Both the position numbers and the translations under genes were made by a program. Positions 32,137 to 38,548 of a DNA stretch of 38,548 bases are shown one piece after another. Source of the DNA: Halieaceae bacterium (lineage in GTDB: Bacteria; Pseudomonadota; Gammaproteobacteria; Pseudomonadales; Halieaceae); assembly GCA_902518075.1 (NCBI GenBank), contig CABYEX010000013.1:1-38548 (forward strand), given 5' to 3'. How positions within the stretch are numbered: position 1 is the first letter of the stretch; each line of letters begins with the position of its first letter. Below the pieces are notes generated by a model that was given only the letters and a program-made list of their open reading frames with translations, was not told the origin of the DNA and made no database searches.

Positions 32137-32853
32137 CTATTGGCGCGGATAGGCCTTTAGGAACTGCAGTTGGGTTGTGTTCACGTTTACCCGCATGCCG
32201 GCAGTCTCTTTGGCGAAGGTCGCGTAAGCGGGGTGGGCGAACAGCCCCTGCTGGATTTGATCGAGCTGGGTCAGAGTCTCTGCACCAAGATACACCCAGT
32301 TGGTGAACATATCGTTACCGAAACCGACCAGGTCATTACCCCAGGATCGCAAGCCGACATCCTCAGCCGCGGCACTCATCATCTTGGCATAGGCTGCCGC
32401 ATATGCGCGCTGGTTCTGAGGCTCGATGATCACATCAAACTTTGCGAACACGAGATCTTGATTCCAGTCGCCTTCTTCGGTCAGTGCAAAGCCCAGATAC
32501 TCCCGAGTGGGGATCACGCCCGCCGCGTTGAGATCAGCGAGAAACTCAATAGCGCCTGGGCAGCTACGGAAGATCTCGGCGGCTTTTTGTTGATCCGCTG
32601 CATTTTGATAAGTGTTGATGAAGAAGTGCGTTGATTGGTAAGCACCGTTAAATACTTCTTCGGCCAGACCTACATCAGCCGGATAGGTTTTGCCGCAGTC
32701 TGATGCGTAGAACTTGTCGGTCGCCGCGACCACGGCCGCTGGGTCCGGCGCGATAAAGTGATAGAACCCATAGTACTTACTGTTGGGCCGGTGGTCGTCA
32801 GCGAGCGCGAGTGTGGAGAAGAGCGCTGCGAGTAGCGTCACAAAAAATTTCAT
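32137..32853 (-). CDS. Secreted protein of unknown function
   Basis: 238 residues with a clear signal peptide (MKFFVTLLAALFSTLALA, cut before DDHRP). The mature part is soluble and has two cysteines (in ASDCGKTYP and RSCPGAIEF) that may form a disulfide. The rest is rich in aromatic and helical segments (YGFYHFIAPDPAAVVAATDKF, FNGAYQSTHFFINTY). I do not recognise the family; an internal duplication is possible (both halves have a VFAKFDVI-like or STHFFIN-like strand). The start has AGGGG about six bases upstream. It lies 81 bases downstream of the cupin gene, probably in one operon. Confidence 0.75.
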   Translation of the reverse strand: MKFFVTLLAALFSTLALADDHRPNSKYYGFYHFIAPDPAAVVAATDKFYASDCGKTYPADVGLAEEVFNGAYQSTHFFINTYQNAADQQKAAEIFRSCPGAIEFLADLNAAGVIPTREYLGFALTEEGDWNQDLVFAKFDVIIEPQNQRAYAAAYAKMMSAAAEDVGLRSWGNDLVGFGNDMFTNWVYLGAETLTQLDQIQQGLFAHPAYATFAKETAGMRVNVNTTQLQFLKAYPRQ

Positions 32854-32934
32854 ATTGTTCCCCTTGGGTTTTGGTTGGCCGCAAAGTCCTTGGCATACGA
32901 TCCGTAGATTTGACGCTCCCTGTCTTTTTTGAAC

Positions 32935-33372
32935 CTACGCTGCTTCCGCATAGAGCTCTTTCATGCCATCAAAGGTCATGGTGTCGACGACATTTCCGTC
33001 ATCGTCGAGAATTTCATAGATCGGCCCGTCGCAGTAAGGCCGCAGGCTGAACAGAATCACCACGTCTGTGTCGCCGCCTCCTTCGGTATGCGGCTCCGGA
33101 TCAGCCTTACCGGCTTTATAGGTACCTACCGGGCGCACTTCTTTGAGTTCACCTTCCGGCGTGTAGATTCGATGCTCACCTTTGACGACAAAGGTGTGAA
33201 ACGCAGCGACGTGTCGGTGCAGCACAATTTTCTCGTTCGCCGCAAATCGGAATAACACGTCGACGATCTTGGCTGTCTCGTCGACGTCCAGAATCGACAG
33301 CCAAACGTGCTCCACGTCGGGCAGTTCGCGCCAGGTAATCGCGTTTTCGTCAAAAGAATTGATGTCTAGCAT
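32935..33372 (-). CDS. ChrR-like cupin protein
   Basis: A 145-residue cupin from the ATG at 33372, chosen because GGGGGAACCAC precedes it; the frame is open 33 codons further. The metal-binding block is VLHRHVAAFHTFVVKGEHRI, with HxH and a later His, Gly and Glu typical of cupins. Similar proteins are annotated as anti-sigma-factor ChrR-type cupins or as 2,4'-dihydroxyacetophenone dioxygenase-like. No zinc anti-sigma domain is present, so a dioxygenase-like or small-molecule-binding role is more likely. It probably shares a transcript with the secreted protein downstream. Confidence 0.75.
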   Translation of the reverse strand: MLDINSFDENAITWRELPDVEHVWLSILDVDETAKIVDVLFRFAANEKIVLHRHVAAFHTFVVKGEHRIYTPEGELKEVRPVGTYKAGKADPEPHTEGGGDTDVVILFSLRPYCDGPIYEILDDDGNVVDTMTFDGMKELYAEAA

Positions 33373-33893
33373 GTGGTTCCCCCTTAGACTGATCTTGTTT
33401 TGCTGCATCTTTACCACAAAAGCATGACGGGCGCTGTCTCTCTGTCTGTTTGTATCTAGCGCAACCTGCAAGCGCCTTGGTTTATCGGGCGGGCGCGAGC
33501 ACTAGGTTGAGCGCTACACTGAGACGGATTTCAGGGTGAGCCACTGTTCCGGAAGCACCGCTCCACTAAAGTCGTGTCACGGAAGACCGCCGTGCCAAGG
33601 AAGGCGTTTATGAGAGGGAGGCGGTGAGACGGACCTGAATCAGCACATGATTGACCGCAGCAGTGCGAAGCTTCACAGGATTGGCCGGCACTGTGACGAC
33701 TTTTCTACAGCCAACGAGATTTTGCAGGCACTGAAGCAGCGCACTGAATTGGGCGCTGACCGTCCAAAACTTCTCAATGCCGCAGCTTAAATTGGCAGTT
33801 GCATTGCGAGTCATTTGCGAGCGGCTCGGGCTGCTCTTGCCGATAGCCGATGCACATCCCATTATGTGCGCTCAGCATGCAAGCAGATTTGTC
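33373..33893. other. Long intergenic region
   Basis: 521 bases between the cupin gene and the DUF938 pair. It must include the cupin promoter. The only possible gene is the short plus-strand frame at 33647-33790; an 84-codon minus-strand frame (33608-33862) has no ribosome-binding site or recognisable motif. The first half shows no structure. Confidence 0.4.
33647..33790 (+). CDS. Possible small ORF, 47 aa
   Basis: A frame from ATG 33647 reads MIDRSSAKLHRIGRHCDDF and ends RPKLLNAAA. Codon use is similar to that of neighbouring genes, and the frame is open 11 codons upstream. A GGAGG lies 26 bases before the ATG, too far for a normal start. It could be a remnant of a longer soluble protein or a chance frame. 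Confidence 0.25.
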   Translation: MIDRSSAKLHRIGRHCDDFSTANEILQALKQRTELGADRPKLLNAAA

Positions 33894-34022
33894 ATGAGCA
33901 ACGGCCCCGAAAACCCCAATGGCGAACGCCCCAAGTGGCGTGGCCGAATCGAAGTCTTATTACTCGTGGCAGGTGGTTTGATTCTGCTCATACCTACACT
34001 CGCCATTTTTCTTGCGGGGTAG
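33894..34022 (+). CDS. Small single-pass membrane protein, 42 aa
   Basis: Begins MSNGPENPNGERPKWRGRIEV, followed by one strong membrane helix to the C-terminus (LLLVAGGLILLIPTLAIFLAG). The frame is open a further 39 codons upstream, but that part does not look coding. The N-in topology is predicted by the basic KWRGR before the helix. It lies nine bases before the DUF938 gene, so they are probably co-transcribed. The function is unknown. Confidence 0.6.
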   Translation: MSNGPENPNGERPKWRGRIEVLLLVAGGLILLIPTLAIFLAG

Positions 34023-34031
34023 GGTGACACG

Positions 34032-34643
34032 ATGACCAAACGCTACGCGCCCGCCACCGAGCGAAACCGCGAAGCGATTTTGGCTGTTCTCCAAGATACT
34101 CTTCCCGATCAGGGCACGGTTTTGGAAATCGCCTCCGGCACTGGGCAACACGCCGTTTTCTTTGCACAGCACCTCACCACGCGTTACTGGTTACCCACGG
34201 ATAGGGATGTCGCCAATCTTGCATCGATCGCAGCCTGGCGCGAGGAATCTGATGCGGCTAATTTGTTGCCGCCCTGCCAGCTCGATGTGCGCGACTCGGT
34301 ATGGCCTATTGACGGTAGTCTCCCCGAGCAGGTCTCGGCGATCGTGAATATCAATTTGTTGCACATCTCCCCTTGGTCCTGCTGCCAGGCACTGTTCACG
34401 GGCGCAGCTGAACTTCTGACTCAAGGGGGTGTAGTGATGCTTTATGGGCCATTTAAGCGAGACGGGTTGCATACGGCGCCTTCCAACGCGGCGTTTGACG
34501 AACAGCTCCGATCACAGGATCCAGGGTGGGGAGTGAGAGATCTGGAGGCCGTGGTGGACGTTGCGGTGGAGCAGGGGTTGGCTTGTCAGAGTGTCATTGA
34601 GATGCCGGCCAACAATCTGTCAGTCGTATTTAGAAGAGGCTGA
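34032..34643 (+). CDS. DUF938 SAM-dependent methyltransferase
   Basis: 203 residues. It matches the DUF938 family in the N-terminal RYAPATERNREAIL, the SAM-binding VLEIASGTGQHAVFFAQ, PTDRD as the second acidic strand, and INLLHISPW plus YGPFKRDG in the core. The C-terminal MPANNLSVVFRR is also typical. The methyl acceptor is not known. It follows a small membrane protein by nine bases. Confidence 0.93.
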   Translation: MTKRYAPATERNREAILAVLQDTLPDQGTVLEIASGTGQHAVFFAQHLTTRYWLPTDRDVANLASIAAWREESDAANLLPPCQLDVRDSVWPIDGSLPEQVSAIVNINLLHISPWSCCQALFTGAAELLTQGGVVMLYGPFKRDGLHTAPSNAAFDEQLRSQDPGWGVRDLEAVVDVAVEQGLACQSVIEMPANNLSVVFRRG

Positions 34644-34754
34644 GTTCCGCGGAGGTAAGGTGGTTAACAGTGCTTCGTGCAGCCCACGAATACTGTGGAT
34701 CTCTTAGTGAGTGGGGGATAAGGCAGGCAAAACCTAAGTGATGAGAAGTTTACG

Positions 34755-35027
34755 ATGAGGGGCTGCTGGTGGCACGGGCTGGCATGGGTCAACTTTGGTT
34801 TGCTGGCTGCGGCGGCCCTAAAATTTATCCCGATTGTCATCTCCTTAAGCCACGGAGTGACGCTGAATGCTGATCAGATTGCGAGTGGCCTGGCTGATGA
34901 GCGGGCCTGGGCGCTCGATCTGATTTCTGACACGCCTTACCTCTTGCTGGTCTGGACGCTGGTCGCGCTGCTGCTCCGACGCCAAACTGGTGACGCGATG
35001 ATCAGACCTTGGCGATCCGGTATGTAA
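34755..35027 (+). CDS. Small membrane protein, 90 aa
   Basis: Two predicted helices: LAWVNFGLLAAAALKFIPIVISL (about 9-31) and PYLLLVWTLVALLL (about 61-74), with a soluble stretch containing Asp/Glu between them. GAGAAG lies about seven bases before the ATG. I do not recognise the family. It is separated from the next membrane protein by 219 bases with no clear gene. Confidence 0.55.
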   Translation: MRGCWWHGLAWVNFGLLAAAALKFIPIVISLSHGVTLNADQIASGLADERAWALDLISDTPYLLLVWTLVALLLRRQTGDAMIRPWRSGM

Positions 35028-35246
35028 TGCGCGTACAGAGGGCCTTCTAAAACACTCCGTGTTATCACAGCATTGACTGGCACTGGAATACACCATGACC
35101 GGAATTGACAAGTACTGGCGATGAAGAGAGGTTTCGTCGTTGAGTGGATAGCTAAAAATATGCTCGACGTCGGCGGGATCAGCATCAAAGCGCAACCCCA
35201 ACGTACTGGCTTTCAGGTACATTGACGGTCGACAGCTATTACTGAG
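35028..35246. other. Intergenic region between two membrane-protein genes
   Basis: 219 bases. A minus-strand frame from ATG 35222 (MYLKASTLGLRFDADPADVE) has reasonable codons but no ribosome-binding site or known motif, so it is not called. No terminator or promoter is clear. Confidence 0.3.
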
Positions 35247-35624
35247 GTGCCCGGTATAGAAGCTTCCCTCGTCACCGCTGCTGCATTGATTGCCCTGGCC
35301 GGCGCCCTGTTTCATGGTGTGGTTGGCGGAAAAATCTACATGGGCAACATTAAGGCCAGTGAGCTCATGCCGTTGACCCAGTCTCTGAGTCTGTTGGCTT
35401 GGCAGATGTTCACCGTTTTTCTGGTGATGACTGGTGCGACCCTGCTTTGTGTAGCGATGAAGCCCGATCTTGCTTTGCTCGCTTACCCTGTATTGGTTGG
35501 TAATGCCTTGGGCGCGGCGCTCTTTTCGTTATTGGGCGTTATGGGTCATGCCCGGCTTTTAAAATTGCCAGGCATGTATCTGATGGGCCTTACCGCGCTG
35601 CTCGGCTGGCTGGGAATCGCTTGA
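35247..35624 (+). CDS. Four-helix membrane protein
   Basis: 125 residues from a GTG at 35247. Four hydrophobic stretches are visible (about 8-28, 45-69, 74-98 and 104-124) with few charges. The first contains ALFHGVVGGKIYMGNI, resembling small DoxX-like or unknown-function membrane proteins. No catalytic residues can be named. The Shine-Dalgarno is poor, so the start is uncertain. Confidence 0.6.
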   Translation: MPGIEASLVTAAALIALAGALFHGVVGGKIYMGNIKASELMPLTQSLSLLAWQMFTVFLVMTGATLLCVAMKPDLALLAYPVLVGNALGAALFSLLGVMGHARLLKLPGMYLMGLTALLGWLGIA

Positions 35625-35710
35625 TCATTCATCAAATCAACCAGCGTGTAACGGGGAAATGACACCGCCTTGTAGGGATTAATGGATTTTATGTTGGAGA
35701 GAATGAAGCG

Positions 35711-36058
35711 ATGATTATTGTGGTTGCAGCGCTGGAATTTGCCAGCCAATTCGATCGAGATGAGGCGGTGGCGCTTGTCGCAGATGTGCAGCGATTGACC
35801 CGTGAGGAAGAGCCGGGTTGTCACGATTACTGTTTTGCGCCTGACCCGGCTGTGCCCACGCGTATGCAGGTCTATGAGTTATGGGAGGACAGCGACAGTC
35901 TGGCGGCGCATTTCGAGCACCCTTATTACGAGCAAATGGCGAGCTTGCTCCGCGGTGTGGGGTTTGTGAGCAGCACCAATCAGGCCTATCTCATCGAACG
36001 GGGCGAACCAGTCTATACTGAGGATGGTGGCAAAAAGACGGCGTTTTTTCAGGATTGA
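35711..36058 (+). CDS. Antibiotic-biosynthesis-monooxygenase (ABM) fold protein
   Basis: 115 residues with the dimeric ferredoxin-like ABM pattern. A first strand (MIIVVAALEF) is followed by a helix and RLTREEEPGCHDYCFAPDP. Then come VYELWEDSDSLAAHFEHPYYEQM, the hallmark E-x-W and H-x-x-x-x-Y residues, and a last strand. Such proteins are cofactor-free oxygenases or heme-binding proteins such as quinol monooxygenase YgiN; the substrate is unknown. A GGAGAG and AAG precede the ATG. Its 3' end abuts the remnant of a TPR gene on the other strand. Confidence 0.85.
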   Translation: MIIVVAALEFASQFDRDEAVALVADVQRLTREEEPGCHDYCFAPDPAVPTRMQVYELWEDSDSLAAHFEHPYYEQMASLLRGVGFVSSTNQAYLIERGEPVYTEDGGKKTAFFQD

Positions 36059-36361
36059 CGGAGCCGCCTCGATGGCTAGGTCATAGCACGCTACTGCGTC
36101 CTGTTCGCGATCCATCTGTCGGTAGAGATTGCCTAGGTTGGTGACAACGGCTGGTGCAGGATGTAGGTCAATCGATTGTTTGAAGGCGACCTCGGCGCCG
36201 GCCGGGTCTAGCTGCCCCTTGCTTGCCAGAGCAATAAATTGCCACACATCAGCTTCCGTTGCTGACTGGTTTAGCAGGGGTGTGAGCAACACTTCAGCAT
36301 CGGCGTGTTGGTTGCCTTGAATCTAGCCGATTGCCTGATTCAGCTGTTCCGCGGTCGCCAT
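36059..36361 (-). pseudogene. Truncated TPR gene
   Basis: On the minus strand ATG 36361 begins MATAEQLNQAIG, followed by an in-frame TAG (36323-36325). The frame then continues IQGNQHADAEVLLTPLLNQ. A TPR motif follows (DPAGAEVAFKQSIDLHPAPAVVTNLGNLYRQMDREQDAVACYDLAIEAAP), after which the sequence runs into the antisense of the ABM gene. The TPR consensus is the same type as the large TPR genes at 21147-25801. A nonsense codon and loss of the 3' half make it a dead fragment, probably left by a deletion. Confidence 0.7.
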
Positions 36362-36511
36362 CTAGTCGCCTCTCATCAGCACGAATCCACGCTTAAAACC
36401 TGACCCAGATGGTCTCACAGGGCGTAATCCGCTGCATAATGCAACCTCCGGCATGCTGGGTGCTGGGTCTTTCAAACTGCTGCTATGCGCTGTCAGCTGA
36501 GATAGAAAAAT

Positions 36512-37378
36512 ATGAAATCTATTGCCCAATATCCCATGCTGATGGCAACGCTGGGCATCATGCTCTTTTCCATGATGGATGCAGTCATGAAGGGGCAGGC
36601 GCTGGCGATAGGTACTTACAACGCTATGTTTTGGCGCATGGCCATGGGGGCGTTGATCGTGGCGGTGCTGTACCTACCTACGCGCCCCTTACCAGCGTCG
36701 GGGCGAGTGCTGAAAATCCATCTGATTCGGGCCGCACTGACGGCGGTCATGGCTTATTTGTTCTTTTTCGGCCTGACGCGCATCCCACTGGCACAAGCGA
36801 TCGGTCTATCGTTTATCGCCCCCATCATCACGCTGTTTCTGGCGGTGCCCATTCTGGGTGAGCGCATCGGTGCCAATGCCAAGCTCGCTGCGTTGCTGGG
36901 CTTTGGCGGTGTCATGGTGGTTGTCGGCGGCGAGCTACTGGCAGTCGATAAGGGCAGCGATGCGGCGGGTATGGCCGCGGTGCTGCTCTCGGCAGTGATG
37001 TATGCCTTTAACTTGGTGTTACAGCGCATGCAAGCGTTGGTGGCGAGACCGCTCGAGATAGCCTTTTATCAAAACACCATCGTGTTCCTAATGCTCTTAG
37101 TTGGCGTGCCATTCGCCGTCTCATGGCCCGAGACTTCCTATCAGTGGGGCGGCGCGTCGTTGGCGGCAGGTCTCGCGGTGGGCTCGCTGATGCTGATGTC
37201 ACTGGCGTACCGGCAGGCCGAGGCGCAGCGGCTGGTCGTAATCGAATACACCGCGTTTATTTGGGCGGCGATGTTGGGGTGGTGGTTTTTCGCCGAGCCG
37301 GTCACAGCGCGCATCGCTTTGGGTACCGGCTTGATTGTGCTGGGCTGCTTAGTGAGCGCCCGGGGCGGCAGTCGCTAG
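36512..37378 (+). CDS. EamA-family (DMT superfamily) transporter
   Basis: 288 residues with about ten predicted membrane helices in two EamA halves. The first half starts YPMLMATLGIMLFSMMDAVMKG; the second contains QNTIVFLMLLVGVPFAV and ends GLIVLGCLVSARGGS. The motif FIAPIITLFLAVPILGERIG at the end of the first half is typical of RhaT/EamA permeases. It exports or imports an unknown small metabolite. It converges on the TerB-like gene. Confidence 0.93.
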   Translation: MKSIAQYPMLMATLGIMLFSMMDAVMKGQALAIGTYNAMFWRMAMGALIVAVLYLPTRPLPASGRVLKIHLIRAALTAVMAYLFFFGLTRIPLAQAIGLSFIAPIITLFLAVPILGERIGANAKLAALLGFGGVMVVVGGELLAVDKGSDAAGMAAVLLSAVMYAFNLVLQRMQALVARPLEIAFYQNTIVFLMLLVGVPFAVSWPETSYQWGGASLAAGLAVGSLMLMSLAYRQAEAQRLVVIEYTAFIWAAMLGWWFFAEPVTARIALGTGLIVLGCLVSARGGSR

Positions 37379-37421
37379 GCAGAGTGTGCGTAACGGGGGT
37401 CTGCTGTGCCGACAGCCAAGA

Positions 37422-37862
37422 TCACATCGCGCTTTGCTTGGCTGCAATAAAGTCACTGTGTGGTAAGTACAGCAGGTCTGCGACTTTACGTATCACGTGC
37501 TCCTCGTACTGACTCAATGCGTTATCCGCCATCGCCACCCGCCACATCATGGCCAGCAAATTACGCTTCTGCTCAGCCGATGCCAGCTCATTTAAGGTGC
37601 GGGTGAATTCAAAAAGGCAGGTGGCAGCGTCCGCCTGTTCAACCGCGACTTCGGTGATGGTGGAGACTTCGTCAGCGCTGAGACTGAACTGCTCTGTGAG
37701 CTGCGTAGTGACTGCCTCTTGTTCTATCGCCTCGACTGCAAAATCGGCCCGCGCCACCTCAAACATGAGGGCTGCGCAGGCGAGTTCCAGCGCACGGTGT
37801 TCGACTCCATTTGTCGCCGTGCCTTGCTTCCCAAGCAGATCCTTGAGTTTTTTGAGCAGCAT
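37422..37862 (-). CDS. TerB-like tellurite-resistance-family protein
   Basis: 146 residues, all-helical and soluble. The core LACAALMFEVARADFAVEAIEQEAV and NLLAMMWRVAMADNALSQYEEHVIRKVADLL show the TerB/TerB-like signatures (acidic helix pair with DN-x-L-x-x-E-E). Proteins of this family are mostly of unknown function; the name does not imply tellurite resistance. It is 18 bases from the end of the following small membrane-protein gene on the same strand. Confidence 0.85.
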   Translation of the reverse strand: MLLKKLKDLLGKQGTATNGVEHRALELACAALMFEVARADFAVEAIEQEAVTTQLTEQFSLSADEVSTITEVAVEQADAATCLFEFTRTLNELASAEQKRNLLAMMWRVAMADNALSQYEEHVIRKVADLLYLPHSDFIAAKQSAM

Positions 37863-37880
37863 ATGAGGTGTTGTCAGGAT

Positions 37881-38276
37881 CTACCGGAAGACAGAGTGTG
37901 TGTTGTGTCGTCGAATGGCTGAGGCGGTGAATAAAGCAACAATCAAGACAATACATTCTCCAGTAATTTCATCGGGCGTCCAGGCGCCGCCATGGGTGGT
38001 AGCGGATAAAACGCGACCGGGGATGACCAGCCCGACCAACAGACCGCCTGATATCACCAGGGCAGCGTGGCTTCGGACAGCCCCCAGCGCCAAAAGTCCA
38101 CCGGCGCCAATAAAAAATGCCCCCGAGTCGCCAATTTGGGTGCTACGGCCGGTGCCGTCCAGCAGACTGGCACCGAGTATTTCCGCTGCGGTAGCCGGTT
38201 GCAGCCACCAGATAATGCCAACGAGCAAAAGCCCCAGGCCGGACAGGGTTGTAAGGATTCGTAGTAAGGTCAGCAT
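37881..38276 (-). CDS. Small four-helix membrane protein
   Basis: 131 residues from the ATG at 38276 (GAGG eight bases upstream). Four hydrophobic stretches are visible (about 5-22, 52-68, 74-94 and 108-124). The pattern is compatible with DUF4345-type proteins, but the match is not certain. It is transcribed away from the ubiquitin-like gene and shares the 132-base intergenic region with it. Confidence 0.7.
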   Translation of the reverse strand: MLTLLRILTTLSGLGLLLVGIIWWLQPATAAEILGASLLDGTGRSTQIGDSGAFFIGAGGLLALGAVRSHAALVISGGLLVGLVIPGRVLSATTHGGAWTPDEITGECIVLIVALFTASAIRRHNTHSVFR

Positions 38277-38394
38277 CAGGTTGTCCTCGCAGTTTGCAAA
38301 GAGATGTGTCGTACCGCCGATAACGCTTTGACGCAGTGACATACTCTCCAAACTGTGGCGGTAAATCCAGCTCTAACCGGATGGCGTCGCTAAA

Positions 38395-38411
38395 GAGAGG
38401 TCCTCCCCATT
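38395..38411 (+). promoter_or_regulatory. Ribosome-binding site with a likely ATT start
   Basis: GAGAGG (38395-38400) is followed after eight bases by ATT (38409). No ATG, GTG or TTG lies between the in-frame TAA at 38391 and GTG 38433. Starting at GTG 38433 would remove the two arginines of the signal peptide, so ATT is preferred; translation at ATT is known for infC. Confidence 0.45.
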
Positions 38412-38548
38412 AGGCGCATATCGACTATCAGTGTGAGTCTCGTGCTGAGCTTCTTATTGCTGGATCCGCTCAATGCACTGGCCTCGCAGGTTTTCGTCAA
38501 GACGCTCACGGGCAAGACTATCACTCTTGATTTGGTGCCTTCGGACAG
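38409..38548 (+). CDS. Secreted ubiquitin-like protein, truncated by the window edge
   Basis: A signal peptide (residues 1-25: basic MRRI, hydrophobic LVLSFLLL, AxA cleavage motif in NALA) leads straight into a ubiquitin N-terminus. Residues 27-46 read QVFVKTLTGKTITLDLVPSD; 16 of the 20 match residues 2-21 of eukaryotic ubiquitin. The ubiquitin residues K6 and K11, the L8 loop and F4 of the surface patch are all kept. Only I3V, E16D, V17L and E18V differ. Bacterial MoaD/ThiS-type proteins share the fold but not this identity, so origin from a eukaryote is likely. A signal-peptide ubiquitin is known in Bacteroides fragilis. The C-terminus, and thus Gly-Gly, is not in the window. Confidence 0.92.
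   Translation, partial: MRRISTISVSLVLSFLLLDPLNALASQVFVKTLTGKTITLDLVPSD

Noticed and set aside
33608..33862. Minus-strand 84-codon frame in the long intergenic region
   Set aside because: No ribosome-binding site, unusual composition and no motif; likely chance.
34845..35315. Minus-strand 156-codon frame
   Set aside because: It overlaps two plus-strand membrane-protein genes, has no ribosome-binding site and shows no recognisable domain.

Overview
The window looks like a chromosomal segment of a marine gammaproteobacterium. Gene order (priA-argS-SPOR on one strand; ponA facing aroK-aroB-gltB-gltD-hemE on the other) is that of Pseudomonas and its relatives. The SrkA, DUF3094, DUF938 and TPR-sulfotransferase genes fit the OM60/NOR5 (Halieaceae)-like clade. 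That placement is inference from family memory, not from a search.

Layout. 1-20735 is a conserved housekeeping block: a SPOR-domain protein, argS and priA (minus strand); the cysteine-free L31 protein rpmE2 with promoter and terminator; the class A penicillin-binding protein mrcA (minus strand); then the shikimate genes aroK and aroB, the glutamate synthase pair gltB and gltD, and hemE (plus strand). After these come cysE, a TrmB-like methyltransferase, a hexapeptide acyltransferase, the SrkA kinase, a DUF3094 protein and tRNA-Pro(CGG). The pilMNOPQ and damX genes that usually sit in this cluster are absent.

20731-26327 is visibly AT-richer and accessory-like. It holds two tandem TPR proteins that share about 170 bases of leader and about 115 N-terminal residues but carry different C-terminal enzymes: a 2-oxoglutarate/Fe(II) oxygenase-like domain and a sulfotransferase. 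Two tiny membrane-protein ORFs lie behind them. 26328-36500 is a mixed metabolic region: a short-chain dehydrogenase facing a CaiB-type CoA-transferase; a frameshifted gene translationally coupled to a secreted cupin; the threonine-degrading pair tdh-kbl; a decayed glycine-zipper gene; a secreted protein with a ChrR-like cupin; a DUF938 methyltransferase with small membrane proteins; a monooxygenase-fold protein; and a dead TPR gene. 36512-38276 carries an EamA transporter, a TerB-like protein and a small membrane protein.

The most striking feature is at the right edge. From 38409 an ORF encodes a signal peptide followed directly by the N-terminus of ubiquitin: 16 of the 20 readable residues match eukaryotic ubiquitin residues 2-21, including K6, K11, F4 and L8. 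A secreted, nearly eukaryotic ubiquitin in a free-living proteobacterium is highly unusual and suggests transfer from a eukaryote. The window ends 20 residues into the domain, so the tail and any partner genes cannot be seen.
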